Origin: Pseudomonadales bacterium
Lineage (GTDB): Bacteria > Pseudomonadota > Gammaproteobacteria > Pseudomonadales > JAHRWD01
DNA length: 52,453 nt
Direction: 5' to 3'
Assembly: GCA_019090315.1 (NCBI GenBank)
Contig: JAHRWD010000054.1
Span: 1-52,453 of the forward strand
Shown: positions 35,405 to 45,208 of the stretch, piece after piece
Position numbering within the stretch: position 1 is the stretch's first letter
Layout of the letters: each line of letters opens with the position of its first letter
The notes under the pieces: model-generated
Told to the model about the DNA's origin: nothing
Database searches by the model: none
What the model saw: only the letters and a program-made list of their open reading frames with translations
Position numbers and translations under genes: made by a program

Positions 35405-37309
35405 TTATTTGATTTGATCGAGCTTATTTCGAATCGACCGCAAAACCCCGGCATTATCCAGGCCACAGGATTCCAGTAACTGGGCATGAGTGCCATGCTC
35501 AATAAATTGATCAGGAAGCCCCAGGTTCAATACAGCAATCCGTTGATTCTCTGCCATCAACAATTCATTGACACCTGAACCTGCACCACCCATCACCACA
35601 TTCTCTTCTATCGTGACCAGTAGCTCATGATGCTCACATAGTGCCAGCACCAGTGCGCGATCCAATGGCTTAACAAAGCGCATGTCGATCAGAGTGGCAT
35701 TCAGCTCTTCTGCAGCAACGGTTGCAGGAGCCAACATCGAACCAAAGGCCAGGATTGCAATTTTCTCGCCACTGCGTATTTGTCGGGCTTTGCCAATCTC
35801 TAGCAATTCAGCCGAAGGATCAATTTCGGCACCCGGACCCGTACCCCGTGGGTAGCGAACCAACGCGGGGCCCCTATATTGATAACCGGTCGATAACATG
35901 CGGTAAAGCTCGTTCTCGTCGGAAGGTGCCATCACCACCAGGTTAGGAACCAGCCGCAAATAACTGTGATCGAAAACTCCAGCATGGGTCGGGCCGTCTT
36001 CACCAACCAGTCCTGCACGATCAAGGGCGAACAGCATATCCAGATCCTGGATCGCGACATCATGGATCAACTGGCCATAGGCGCGCTGCAAAAAAGTTGA
36101 ATAGACAGCCACTACCGGTTTTGCACCTTCGCAGGCCATACCGGCACCCAGGGTTACCGCATGCTGCTCAGCAATACCCACATCATGGTATCGATCGGGA
36201 AATCGTTGGGAAAACTCAATCATGTCAGAGCCTTCGCACATCGCTGGGGTAATCCCCTCAAGCCGCCCGTCCTGCTCGGCGGTATCACACAACCAACGGC
36301 CAAAAACCGCTGAGTACTTAACCTTTGGTGTTGCCGGTGTTGTTTTTTCAGGAGCCGATGCGGTTTTCTTTGCCGCAATTGCATGGTATTTAATCGGATC
36401 TTTTTCAGCCGGCTCGAAGCCTTTGCCCTTCTGGGTAATCACGTGCAGAAGCTGCGGCCCCTTCAGGGTTCGCAAATCCTTTAACACCGACACCAGCGCA
36501 TGTAGATCATGACCATCGATAGGCCCGATGTAATTGAAACCGAGTTCCTCAAACATGGTGCCCGGAGCCACCATACCCTTGACATGCTCTTCGGTACGGC
36601 GCGCCAGTTCCAGCGCATGGGGCAGCTGACTGAGTACTTTTTTACTGCCTTCCCGCATCAATGTGTAGGGTTTTCCGGCCCAGATCCGCGCCAGGTATTG
36701 TGATAATCCGCCAACATTTTTGGATATCGACATGTCGTTGTCATTCAATACCACCAACAGATTGGCATCGTTGTGGCCCGCATGATTCAGAGCTTCAAAG
36801 GCCATGCCAGCAGTCATTGCGCCATCACCAATCACCGCTACTGCACGGCGATCACTATTTTGCTGCCGAGCCGCCAACGCCATACCTAATGCAGCGCTGA
36901 TCGAGGTACTGGAATGACCAACGCCAAACGTATCGTAGGGGCTTTCTGTACGTTTTGGAAAACCGGACAAACCACTAAGCTTGCGAATAGTGGCCATCTG
37001 GTCGCGGCGACCAGTCAATATTTTATGCGGGTAGGCCTGATGCCCCACATCCCAGATCAGGCGATCTTCGGGGGTATCAAATACGTAATGAAGTGCAGCA
37101 GTAAGCTCGACAACGCCCAGACCGGACGCAAAATGGCCACCGGTCTGGCCTACGCTGTAAAGCAAAAACTCTCTGAGTTCATCCGCCAAAACCTGCAGCT
37201 CAACCTCGGAAAATCCACGCATATCCGCCGGCTGCTGAACGGAATCAAGCAGCGGTGTATCGGGGCTGGTTTCAGGGATCTCCTGAAATGTGATGGATTT
37301 GTTGGTCAC
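35405..37309 (-). CDS. dxs: 1-deoxy-D-xylulose-5-phosphate synthase
   Basis: Dxs condenses pyruvate and glyceraldehyde-3-phosphate, the first step of the MEP isoprenoid pathway; its product also feeds thiamine and pyridoxal synthesis. The 634 residues show [39 protein letters not shown] with the thiamine diphosphate motif, and [18 protein letters not shown] in the pyrimidine domain, with a transketolase C domain at the end. The usual upstream ispA-xseB genes are missing. A CBS-domain gene is upstream instead. Confidence 0.97.
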   Translation of the reverse strand: MTNKSITFQEIPETSPDTPLLDSVQQPADMRGFSEVELQVLADELREFLLYSVGQTGGHFASGLGVVELTAALHYVFDTPEDRLIWDVGHQAYPHKILTGRRDQMATIRKLSGLSGFPKRTESPYDTFGVGHSSTSISAALGMALAARQQNSDRRAVAVIGDGAMTAGMAFEALNHAGHNDANLLVVLNDNDMSISKNVGGLSQYLARIWAGKPYTLMREGSKKVLSQLPHALELARRTEEHVKGMVAPGTMFEELGFNYIGPIDGHDLHALVSVLKDLRTLKGPQLLHVITQKGKGFEPAEKDPIKYHAIAAKKTASAPEKTTPATPKVKYSAVFGRWLCDTAEQDGRLEGITPAMCEGSDMIEFSQRFPDRYHDVGIAEQHAVTLGAGMACEGAKPVVAVYSTFLQRAYGQLIHDVAIQDLDMLFALDRAGLVGEDGPTHAGVFDHSYLRLVPNLVVMAPSDENELYRMLSTGYQYRGPALVRYPRGTGPGAEIDPSAELLEIGKARQIRSGEKIAILAFGSMLAPATVAAEELNATLIDMRFVKPLDRALVLALCEHHELLVTIEENVVMGGAGSGVNELLMAENQRIAVLNLGLPDQFIEHGTHAQLLESCGLDNAGVLRSIRNKLDQIK

Positions 37310-37415
37310 GTTTTATCAGTACAGAGTAAAACCGGCGATTCTACAGCAAGCAGCCAATAGATTCACGGTATCGCTTTGAAACACGGGGCTAAAATATGGC
37401 AACTCAGCCGGGGAA

Positions 37416-37853
37416 TCAGGCTACGTCGTTACCACCATCCGAGGTGGGAAATTTGTCGGAGATAAACTGGTAAAAGCTACGACATACATCGGTTGAGGTA
37501 AACACCCCTGCCAGCTTGCCTTTACGCGTCACCAGTACCGAACCGATATGTTTTTCCACCATATTAGCCAACACGTTGGTTAACGGTTCATCCAGACTTA
37601 CGATATAGGGGGAATCAATATAAACATCCCGAACGCTGAGTTCCTGCTGCGATGGGTAATCAAAGTCCGGACCGAGTATTAGCTTGATATCGCGGTCGGT
37701 CAATATGCCTACTAATTCTGTTTTGTCAGTAACGGGCAGGTGACGAATGTGGTGGCTCATCATAAATTTACGCGCCTCAACGATTGAAGCATCGATGTCG
37801 ATCGAGTGAGGAAAGGGGGTCATTACGGATTTAATCAATGGATTATTTTTCAT
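37416..37853 (-). CDS. Two-CBS-domain protein
   Basis: The 145-residue protein consists of a pair of CBS domains: about 8-62 (VMTPFPHSIDIDASIVEARKFMMSHHIRHLPV, GILTDRDIKL) and about 73-130 (PLTNVLANMVEKHIGSVLVTRKGKLAGVFTSTDVCR). CBS pairs bind adenine nucleotides and act as regulatory modules. No catalytic domain is attached, so the partner is unknown. It lies between mutL and dxs in the same direction. Confidence 0.9.
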   Translation of the reverse strand: MKNNPLIKSVMTPFPHSIDIDASIVEARKFMMSHHIRHLPVTDKTELVGILTDRDIKLILGPDFDYPSQQELSVRDVYIDSPYIVSLDEPLTNVLANMVEKHIGSVLVTRKGKLAGVFTSTDVCRSFYQFISDKFPTSDGGNDVA

Positions 37854-37924
37854 TGTTCGTTGCCCTTAGCTAGCGGTTTTTTCATCACTATGAATCTTCA
37901 TCATCCATTCATAGTACTCCTCAA

Positions 37925-39808
37925 TTACTGGCCCCGCATAAATAATTTATCAAGGTTTTCCAGTGTTATCTGAATCCAGGTTGGCCGGCCGTGATTACAT
38001 TGGCCGCTGCGCTCAGTAAGCTCTATATCCCGTAGCAACTGGTTCATCTCCGGCAAGCTAAGCCTGCGATTGGCTCGTACCGAACCGTGGCAGGCCATGG
38101 TCGATAATGCATCGTTGATCTGCTCGGTAACCCGATCGCTGCTGCCCTGAACCATCAGATCTGCCAATATATCTTCAACCAGTTTTTGATGATCACAATC
38201 TGTGAGCAAAGCCGGCACCTGTCGCACCTGGATACGTTCTGGATCGGTGCGCACCAGCCACAGGCCCAGCCCTTCAAATAGTTTGCCGTTGGATTCAACA
38301 AATTCCGCCTGCTGCTGACTGACATTGATGGAAAGCGGAATCAGCAATCGCTGTAACTGGATCTGATTCTGTTGTCGTGCGGTTTTAATCTGCTCGTAGA
38401 CGATACGCTCGTGGGCTGCGTGCATATCAACCAGCACCATCCCCTCAGCATTCTCTGCAAGCACATAAATAGCTTTTAGTTGCGCGATGGCAAAACCTAG
38501 CGGTGGCAGATCTTCAGGTTTAGTGATGGTCAGCGGATCACTGACCGTTCCATCGCCCATACCGGCACCCGGTGTAGATAGCGTTTGATAAAGTCGTGCC
38601 TGCTCGGCCACACCACCATTAGAAGCACCAGACTGGGTGAACGCGATCGAACTCTGGCTGGGCATGGTTGTTTGAAACCCGGGGGTATCATTAAAAACCC
38701 GGCTACTAAATTGATCTGCCGCAGCACTATTTTCAAGCTGATTAACCGATTCGGCCGGGGCATCCCCGGCAATCTCCTGATGCACACAGTGGTATACAAA
38801 ATTATGGATCGAGCGGCTGTCGTGAAAACGTACCTCATGTTTGGTGGGGTGTACGTTTACATCGACCAGTGCAGGGTTCAGCTCAAGATAGAGCACAAAG
38901 GCTGGATGGCGACCATGGAACAGCACATCCTGATAGGCTCGGCGTAATGCATGACTGATCGTCTTGTCACGGATCACCCGGCCATTTACAAAGAAGTACT
39001 GCATATCGGTCTGGCTGCGGGAGAAGGTTGGCCGAGCTACCCAGCCCCAAAGCCGCATGCCGTTAATTTCACTATCAAAATAGAGTGCGTGCTCTACAAA
39101 GGGTTTTCCACAGAGTGCCGCAATACGGCGTTCGCGCTCCTCGTGTCCCGTAGCAGCCGGCAACTGATAGAGCTGACGCTGGTTGTGCTTCAGGGAAAAA
39201 GCACTGTCAAAACCCGCCAGTGCAAGCCGTTTGAATACCTCTTCAACCCGTTTGAATTCTGTTCTTTCGGTACGTAAAAAACGTCTGCGGGCGGGTGTAT
39301 TAAAAAACAGATCGATAATCTCGATACGAGTGCCCGCTGGATGACTGCTGGGCAATAACTGCGGGGTTTGGCCGCTATCCACTGCTTGCTCCAGCGCGGA
39401 GTGAAGGGTGGTGCAGTCAAGGCACCAGGCCAGTTCTGCCTCTGGTACTTTCGATTCCAGTTTCAGGTGTGAAACCGACTGGATACTGGCCAGTGCTTCG
39501 CCACGAAACCCCAGGCTCGCAATACCATCCAGATCCTGTAGCTCGATAACCTTACTGGAGGCATGGCGGCTTACCGCCAGCAATAGATCCTCTTTGTCGA
39601 TACCACCGCCGTTATCGCTGACCAGAATCCGTTTTGCCCCGCCCTTTTCAATCTCCACATCAATACGTGTGGCACCCGCATCCAGGCTATTCTCAACCAG
39701 CTCCTTTACCACCGATGCGGGACGTTCAACCACTTCGCCTGCGGCAATCTGGTTGGCCAATGTAGCGGACATTGATTTTATACGATGGAGGGTCGGCTGT
39801 TCGCTCAT
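37925..39808 (-). CDS. mutL: DNA mismatch repair protein MutL
   Basis: MutL links MutS recognition of mismatches to strand processing. The 627-residue protein has the GHKL ATPase N-terminus with VVKELVENSLDAGATRI, LVSDNGGGI and LGFRGEALASIQSV, the transducer domain with FVNGRVIRDK and VDVNVHPTKHEVRF, and a C-terminal dimerisation domain from about 430 with MVLVDMHAAHERIVYE. It follows the amidase gene by 167 bp, as in other gammaproteobacteria. The genes usually next, miaA and hfq, are absent. Confidence 0.97.
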   Translation of the reverse strand: MSEQPTLHRIKSMSATLANQIAAGEVVERPASVVKELVENSLDAGATRIDVEIEKGGAKRILVSDNGGGIDKEDLLLAVSRHASSKVIELQDLDGIASLGFRGEALASIQSVSHLKLESKVPEAELAWCLDCTTLHSALEQAVDSGQTPQLLPSSHPAGTRIEIIDLFFNTPARRRFLRTERTEFKRVEEVFKRLALAGFDSAFSLKHNQRQLYQLPAATGHEERERRIAALCGKPFVEHALYFDSEINGMRLWGWVARPTFSRSQTDMQYFFVNGRVIRDKTISHALRRAYQDVLFHGRHPAFVLYLELNPALVDVNVHPTKHEVRFHDSRSIHNFVYHCVHQEIAGDAPAESVNQLENSAAADQFSSRVFNDTPGFQTTMPSQSSIAFTQSGASNGGVAEQARLYQTLSTPGAGMGDGTVSDPLTITKPEDLPPLGFAIAQLKAIYVLAENAEGMVLVDMHAAHERIVYEQIKTARQQNQIQLQRLLIPLSINVSQQQAEFVESNGKLFEGLGLWLVRTDPERIQVRQVPALLTDCDHQKLVEDILADLMVQGSSDRVTEQINDALSTMACHGSVRANRRLSLPEMNQLLRDIELTERSGQCNHGRPTWIQITLENLDKLFMRGQ

Positions 39809-39975
39809 AAATAATATCTAATGCTAATTAACAGGGTGTACATTGGGGGATTTACAACAGGAGTTTAACCAAACAGAATCTTTGCATAGCAGGACATGAC
39901 GATCCGGCTTTTCTGTTCTCTGGTTTGATTTTGTAATTTAGCCCGGGGCGATTTTAAGCAGCTCAGGCTAAAGGC

Positions 39976-41304
39976 TCAGGATACGGGAATCCGTAGTTTT
40001 TGCCCAACATGAATACTGCTACCGTTGAGGCGATTTACCTTTTTCAATACTTCAAGGCTGATTCGATAACGATATGCGATCTCCGAAAGAGTCTCCCCTC
40101 GTATAATCACATGTTCGGTGACAGTGGGGGTTTTCCATTTCTGCCAGGCCAGGTAGGTACCATCCGGTGGTGATTGTTCAAAATACTGTTTTAATCCATC
40201 AAAAATTTTCTGTGCCATTTTCTGTCGATACGCAGGCTTGCCAAGATTTGAGGCTTCTTTCCGGTTTGAGATAAAACCGGTTTCAATCAGCATTGAAGGC
40301 ACATCCGATTTCAGCACCATAAAACCAGCCTGCTCTATTCCACTCTTATGAAGATCAGACAGGGTTCCTATCGATTCCAGCACCTGATCAGCGGCTTGCT
40401 GGCTGGCATCTATCGAAGCATTCATCGAGAGGGAGATCAGGGTCTTTTTTAGACTCCAATTTTTATTTTCCAGCTCAACACCACCTACCAGGTCAGCACT
40501 GTTTTCACGGGAAGCTAACCAGCGCGCCGATTCACTGGTTGCACCGTTGGAAGAGAGGGTAAATACCGATGCACCATGAGCCTTGCGATTTTTAAAGGAG
40601 TCCGCGTGAATTGAAACCAGCAGATCTGCTTGCTTGTCGCGGGCCATTTCGCTGCGCTTACGCAGCCCGATGTAATAGTCACCTTTACGAGTATACTCCG
40701 GCCGAAACCCCTTCTCTTTATCCAGCAACCGATACAAACGTTTGGAGATATCCAGCACCACATCTTTTTCCAGTAGCTTGCGATACCCCACCGCCCCGGA
40801 ATCTTCACCTCCGTGCCCCGCATCAATGACCACTACTACATCCCGGCGCTGCTGCTGAACCCGGGTGGCTGTCTTGATAACTACTTTGCGCTTGTTCCGA
40901 TCGTACAGATCAAAAACCAAACGATTGCTGTGCTCATTATTCGCTTTAAGAATAAAGCTATTGGGCTTTACCGGTTGTTGCAGATCAAATACCAGCCTCA
41001 TCTTGCCTTTCTCACCGCCGGAGTGACGTATCTTCTGAATCGGCGTATTTGATAAATTTAACTGGCTGAAATCTGTCTTCAGGCGTGTATTGTCAATATC
41101 TACGACAAGACGCAGGGGATTGGACAATGAGAAAACTTTATACGAATTGATATCGGTAAGATCGAACACTACCCGAGTATGATCCGGTGCACGCCACAGA
41201 CGCACACCATTTAGTTCAGCACCAAAGGACAGGTCCGCAGTTAAACTGACAAACACAAATAAAACTAAAGAAAGAACTCGTTTTTGCATGCTATTACCGT
41301 TCAT
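39976..41304 (-). CDS. N-acetylmuramoyl-L-alanine amidase (AmiB/AmiC type)
   Basis: A periplasmic amidase cleaving stem peptides from glycan strands during cell separation. The 442 residues comprise a signal peptide (VLSLVLFVFVSLTADLSFGA), an AMIN domain (about 32-130, which targets the septum), the zinc amidase domain (about 155-375, with VIDAGHGGEDSGAVG, SIHADSF and IETGFISNRKEA) and a C-terminal LysM (GETLSEIAYRYRISLEVL). The start could also be ATG at 41289. It is the amiB position in the tsaE-amiB-mutL order; the LysM resembles AmiB. Confidence 0.95.
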   Translation of the reverse strand: MNGNSMQKRVLSLVLFVFVSLTADLSFGAELNGVRLWRAPDHTRVVFDLTDINSYKVFSLSNPLRLVVDIDNTRLKTDFSQLNLSNTPIQKIRHSGGEKGKMRLVFDLQQPVKPNSFILKANNEHSNRLVFDLYDRNKRKVVIKTATRVQQQRRDVVVVIDAGHGGEDSGAVGYRKLLEKDVVLDISKRLYRLLDKEKGFRPEYTRKGDYYIGLRKRSEMARDKQADLLVSIHADSFKNRKAHGASVFTLSSNGATSESARWLASRENSADLVGGVELENKNWSLKKTLISLSMNASIDASQQAADQVLESIGTLSDLHKSGIEQAGFMVLKSDVPSMLIETGFISNRKEASNLGKPAYRQKMAQKIFDGLKQYFEQSPPDGTYLAWQKWKTPTVTEHVIIRGETLSEIAYRYRISLEVLKKVNRLNGSSIHVGQKLRIPVS

Positions 41305-41359
41305 TCAAAAAGAACCTTTTGCATCCATACTACAGTCCATTAGCTGACCCTAATACAAA

Positions 41360-41824
41360 CTATAGAGAGTCGACAATTTTTTCCCCGTGATCGCTAATTC
41401 CCTGAATATACAACATTCTACCGGGACTTTGTACCGTCATGTTTAGCTTCAGATCAGGTTCAGGAAGAAACCCGATTCCTTTATCCGGCCACTCTATTAA
41501 AAATAGCGCATTTTCCGAAACCAGGTCACGAATCCCGATAAATTCCAGCTCCTCCGGGTCCGCCAGCCGATAAAGATCAAAATGGTAGATCAACACATTT
41601 GGCAGTTCATAGGGCTCAAGTAATGTATAGGTTGGGCTTTTAACCCTGCCGTCATAACCATAGGATTTTATAATTGCCTGGCAGAGCGCAGTTTTTCCGG
41701 CTCCAAGATCACCCTGCAGATAAACCACCAGCCGCTGACCAGCAATCGCTTTGCTCAGTTTTGCGCCAATCTCTGCGGTTGCTTGTGGATCTTCTAAATA
41801 AACTTCCATTAGGTCACTCTTCAT
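41360..41824 (-). CDS. tsaE: tRNA threonylcarbamoyladenosine biosynthesis ATPase TsaE
   Basis: TsaE is the ATPase partner of TsaB-TsaD in making t6A37 of tRNA. The 154 residues show the P-loop GDLGAGKTALCQ, VKSPTYTLLEPYEL, YHFDLYRLADPEELEFIG and FLIEWPDKG. It begins 3 bp after the stop of the upstream toxin gene, so the TA module is physically joined to an essential gene transcript. ATG at 41809 is an alternative start with GAAGAG at better spacing. Confidence 0.96.
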   Translation of the reverse strand: MKSDLMEVYLEDPQATAEIGAKLSKAIAGQRLVVYLQGDLGAGKTALCQAIIKSYGYDGRVKSPTYTLLEPYELPNVLIYHFDLYRLADPEELEFIGIRDLVSENALFLIEWPDKGIGFLPEPDLKLNMTVQSPGRMLYIQGISDHGEKIVDSL

Positions 41825-41827
41825 TCC

Positions 41828-42091
41828 TTATTCGTAGTGCGTCCAAAACCGAATAATTTTAATCACATGTTCTTCTTCATAAACCTGATAAACCAGCCTG
41901 TGTTGAATATTGATCCTTCTTGAATATGCACCGGATAAATCACCTACCAATTTTTCATATGGTGGCGGGTTTTGGTAGGGATTTTCCTTTATCACTTCGA
42001 GCAGCCACTGGGCCTTTTTCTTTAACCCGGATGCGGACAATTTCCTGGCATCTTTTTGTGCCTGCCTGGTATACAGCAACTCCCAACTCAC
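41828..42091 (-). CDS. Txe/YoeB-family toxin
   Basis: The 87-residue protein is a ribosome-dependent mRNA interferase of the Txe/YoeB family. PPPYEKLVGDLSGAYSRRIN, HRLVYQVYE and the terminal FWTHYE supply the expected glutamate, arginine and histidine of the active site. GTG at 42091 overlaps the antitoxin stop by GTGA and is preferred over the TTG one codon earlier. It lies between nnrDE and tsaE, which are adjacent in many related genomes. The start of tsaE follows 3 bp after its stop. Confidence 0.88.
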   Translation of the reverse strand: MSWELLYTRQAQKDARKLSASGLKKKAQWLLEVIKENPYQNPPPYEKLVGDLSGAYSRRINIQHRLVYQVYEEEHVIKIIRFWTHYE

Positions 42092-42330
42092 CAATCAAGC
42101 TCGCTGGAAGATTCTGACAGCTCCTCCTTCATTCCCTCTTTTATCGACTCCCTCATTCCAGGAACAGAGAGAAGATGAAGCGTTTCAGCTATCGAATTCC
42201 AGTCCTCTTCTGAAACAAGAACGGCATTACCTCTTTTCCCTGTAATGATAATAGGCTCATGAGTTTCAGTAGTTTCATCAATTAGGGTGTATAGCTTAGA
42301 GCGTGCTTCTGTAACATTCAGAATAGTCAT
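42088..42330 (-). CDS. Phd/YefM-family antitoxin
   Basis: The 80-residue antitoxin starts MTILNVTEARSKLYTLID, the DNA-binding fold of Phd/YefM, followed by IIITGKRGNAVLVSEEDWNSI. The C-terminus is acidic, to bind the toxin. A longer frame reaches 42375, but ATG at 42330 is preferred: GAGGAGG lies nine bases upstream and the operator is then in front of the gene. It overlaps the toxin gene by 4 bp. Confidence 0.88.
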   Translation of the reverse strand: MTILNVTEARSKLYTLIDETTETHEPIIITGKRGNAVLVSEEDWNSIAETLHLLSVPGMRESIKEGMKEELSESSSELDW

Positions 42331-42351
42331 ATTTACTACCTCCTCGACTAA

Positions 42352-42371
42352 GCGTACGACAATACGTACGC
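42352..42371. promoter_or_regulatory. Paired CGTACG operator of the Phd/YefM module
   Basis: GCGTACG and CGTACGC form a perfect inverted repeat with a 6-bp spacer, 21 bp before the antitoxin start. Each arm contains the hexameric palindrome CGTACG, centred 12 bp apart. The E. coli YefM operator is known for paired TGTACA hexamers at the same spacing, so this looks like a variant of that design. Confidence 0.65.
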
Positions 42372-42403
42372 ACAATCAATGACTATATCGGATACAGCTG
42401 CAA

Positions 42404-43951
42404 TCACGGATTCACCTGCTGCCTTATAAAAGGCATCAAATCCGTCGCAATCATTCCTCTCTCGCCCTGCTGTGCAGCCTGATCTGCACTTAGCGCATGA
42501 ACCAACACACCCAGCCGAGCCGCTTCGTGAGCAGCCAGCCCCTGTGCCAATAAACCTGCGATAACTCCGGTGAGCAGATCACCCATTCCACCACTGGCCA
42601 TTCCGGGGTTGCCGGCGGAGCATAGGGCTACTTTCTGCTCCGCCAGCTCGGAATCCCAATGACAAATCAAACTCCCTGCGCCCTTGAGCACTACTACTGC
42701 GGAGTATTTTTCCTGAATTGCTTTAACTGCCGCCCAACGGTCTGTTTCAACTTGTTGAACAGTGGTCGATAATAATCGAGCCGCTTCGCCAGGGTGTGGC
42801 GTTAGTATCACCTGACCCCTCCCTGCTCCGGGTTCAGTTAGTTCGACAACGCCATCGGCCAACAGGTTCAATGCATCTGCATCCAGTACCAGATCAAGCC
42901 CGCTATTCAATACTCGCTTTAGCATATGCTCGGACCAGACGGTTGTACCCAGTCCGGGGCCGATTGCGATGCAGGTTGCTTTGGCCAGCAGCATTTCCAG
43001 CTGATCAACGCTGGTTGCGGCATGGGCCATCGCTTCTGGTAGTCGGGTTTGAATACCCGGCAAATGTTCCGGCTGGGTAGCGATGCTCAGTAATCCTGCA
43101 CCGCTACGTAATGCGGCCTCGGCAGCCATCGTGATCGCCCCCGCCATTCCGTAATTACCACCCACCATCAGCAGATGACCAAAGTTACCTTTGTGGGCAT
43201 CCCGTGGTCGCGCCGGCAAAGAATTTTTTAAATCCACTCCAAGTAGATGCTCGGTGAAATCGGAATTTGATTTAAACTCCGGTGATTCGATACCGATATT
43301 GTCAAAATAGAGTTCGCCGACACAGCCAGGACCACGGCCACTCAGTAAACCCTGTTTCACTCCCACAAAAGTCACCGTCGCATTAGCTCGAATCGCATCA
43401 CCCAATATCGAGCCGGTATCGCTGCAAAGGCCGGAGGGAATATCAATAGCCAAAACCTGACAATCAGCCTGATTGATCTCGGTGATAGCATCCGCTACCG
43501 CACCCCGCACGTTGCCGCCAAGACCGATCCCCAATAGCGCGTCGACAATAAGATCAGGAGTTGGGTGATTTTTATCGGATTGATCAGACAGATACCCAAC
43601 CGCCAACCCCCATTCACGCGCCAACTGGCAAGCAGCTGCCGCATCACCCTTTAGCTGTGCCGTATCAACAGTGGAGACCAGCTCCACCTGCATACCCGCT
43701 TTTTTGGCCTCAACCGCGACTATATAGCCATCGCCACCATTATTACCGGGGCCACAATAGATCCGGATACTGTTCGCACTGGGCCACTGCTCAATCATCG
43801 CCTTGAACGCAGCCTGACCCGCCCGGCGCATCAACGCAAAACTGACAATACCAGCCTGTTCGCCTGCATTCTTAATATAGTTACGCTCAAGCTCACGCAC
43901 CTGCTCAGCGCGATACAGATACCTGCAATTTTCAAGTGAGTGTGACATCAT
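42404..43951 (-). CDS. nnrDE: Bifunctional NAD(P)H-hydrate epimerase/dehydratase
   Basis: This enzyme repairs hydrated NAD(P)H. The N-terminal YjeF_N epimerase domain shows YCGPGNNGGDGYIVA and DALLGIGLGG. The C-terminal carbohydrate-kinase-like dehydratase shows KGNFGHLLMVGGNYGMAGAI, LTPHPGEAARLL and AGNPGMASGGMGDLLTGVIAG. The frame is open to 44005, overlapping the divergent queG start. ATG at 43951 was chosen since it fits the N-terminus of homologues and leaves about 50 bp for promoters. It is divergent from queG and upstream of tsaE, apart from the inserted TA module. It is also called nnr or yjeF. Confidence 0.94.
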   Translation of the reverse strand: MMSHSLENCRYLYRAEQVRELERNYIKNAGEQAGIVSFALMRRAGQAAFKAMIEQWPSANSIRIYCGPGNNGGDGYIVAVEAKKAGMQVELVSTVDTAQLKGDAAAACQLAREWGLAVGYLSDQSDKNHPTPDLIVDALLGIGLGGNVRGAVADAITEINQADCQVLAIDIPSGLCSDTGSILGDAIRANATVTFVGVKQGLLSGRGPGCVGELYFDNIGIESPEFKSNSDFTEHLLGVDLKNSLPARPRDAHKGNFGHLLMVGGNYGMAGAITMAAEAALRSGAGLLSIATQPEHLPGIQTRLPEAMAHAATSVDQLEMLLAKATCIAIGPGLGTTVWSEHMLKRVLNSGLDLVLDADALNLLADGVVELTEPGAGRGQVILTPHPGEAARLLSTTVQQVETDRWAAVKAIQEKYSAVVVLKGAGSLICHWDSELAEQKVALCSAGNPGMASGGMGDLLTGVIAGLLAQGLAAHEAARLGVLVHALSADQAAQQGERGMIATDLMPFIRQQVNP

Positions 43952-44003
43952 CCCGATCCATTTCTTCCGTGTTTTACTCAGAGTATTACTTAAATTATAC
44001 GCC

Positions 44004-45107
44004 ATGCCTTCGCCCGAATCCGATATGGATCAACTAGCTTCGAAGATTCGTAATTGGGCGCTAGAACTAGGGTTTCAGCAGATGGGCATTGCGGCCCTCG
44101 ACCTTGATCAGCAACACGTTCAACATCTCGACCAATGGCTGGAAAACGGCTTTCACGGCGATATGGGATATATGGAAACCCGGCGGGATCTGCGAGCTGA
44201 ACCACAAACACTGGTGCCCGGCGCAACCCGTATTATTTCCCTGCGGATGGATTATCTGATCGGTGATACCCAGCCGATCAAACTATTAAAGGATTCCAGC
44301 AAAGCCTATTTAAGCCGATACGCGCTGGGGCGTGACTACCACAAACTGATTCGCAAACGGCTACAAAAGCTGGCGGATAAAATCAGCGCCGAGATTGCGG
44401 ATGCTCATTCCGGCCAGGCCGATCACAACTACCGAGTATTTGTAGATAGTGCGCCAGTACTTGAACGCGCCTACGCCAACCACTCCGGTTTAGGCTGGAT
44501 CGGTAAAAATACCATGTTGCTCAACCGCAGTGCAGGATCATGGTTTTTTATCGCCGAGCTATTTACCGATTTGCCACTGCCCATCGATCCACCCGAACCC
44601 AAAAACCACTGCGGTAACTGCAGCGCCTGCCTCGACATCTGCCCCACCCAGGCATTCACCGGCCCCTATCAGCTCGATGCACGACGCTGCATCTCCTATT
44701 TAACCATCGAAAGCAAAGCGCCCATTCCGTTAGAACTGCGTTCGAAAATGGGCAACCGGATATTTGGCTGCGACGACTGCCAGCTAACCTGCCCCTGGAA
44801 CCGATTCGCAAAACACACAGGAGAAAGTGATTTTTCACCGCGACACCAACTGGATAATATCGAACTAGTTAAACTATTCGGCTGGACGGAACAACAGTTC
44901 CTAAAAAATACAGAGGGTTCGCCAATACGCAGAGCAGGCTATGAAAGCTGGCTTAGAAATATAGCCGTAGCGCTGGGGAATTTACTGGCCAGCGATGCCC
45001 GCGAGCCTGATAAGCAACAGGCTGTTCAAGCGCTGAAAGGCAAACAAAGCACCGACTCTGAACTGGTGCGTGAACATATCAACTGGGCACTGCAACAATA
45101 CTCGTAA
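44004..45107 (+). CDS. queG: Epoxyqueuosine reductase
   Basis: QueG performs the last step of queuosine synthesis in tRNA, reducing epoxyqueuosine using cobalamin and two 4Fe-4S clusters. The 367 residues show LGFQQMGIAALDL, a conserved central region (YALGRDYHKLIRKRLQKL), and ferredoxin-like clusters CGNCSACLDICPTQAF and CDDCQLTCPWNRF. The start at 44004 gives an N-terminus the same length as the E. coli protein. It is divergent from nnrDE, the standard arrangement. Confidence 0.97.
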   Translation: MPSPESDMDQLASKIRNWALELGFQQMGIAALDLDQQHVQHLDQWLENGFHGDMGYMETRRDLRAEPQTLVPGATRIISLRMDYLIGDTQPIKLLKDSSKAYLSRYALGRDYHKLIRKRLQKLADKISAEIADAHSGQADHNYRVFVDSAPVLERAYANHSGLGWIGKNTMLLNRSAGSWFFIAELFTDLPLPIDPPEPKNHCGNCSACLDICPTQAFTGPYQLDARRCISYLTIESKAPIPLELRSKMGNRIFGCDDCQLTCPWNRFAKHTGESDFSPRHQLDNIELVKLFGWTEQQFLKNTEGSPIRRAGYESWLRNIAVALGNLLASDAREPDKQQAVQALKGKQSTDSELVREHINWALQQYS

Positions 45108-45174
45108 ATCCTAACAACCAGGTTTCAGATTACTGGAAAACCTAACTTGCACAATTTAACAGACAAGTTAAACT

Positions 45175-45192
45175 TGTGCTATTTATTGTACA
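45175..45192. promoter_or_regulatory. YefM-type operator, TGTGCT/TGTACA pair
   Basis: TGTGCT and TGTACA start 12 bp apart, upstream of yefM, with the second inside the palindrome TTGTACAA at 45186-45193. One perfect and one imperfect hexamer at this spacing match the layout of the known E. coli yefM-yoeB operator. Confidence 0.55.
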
Positions 45193-45208
45193 AATCAAGG
45201 CAAACCCT

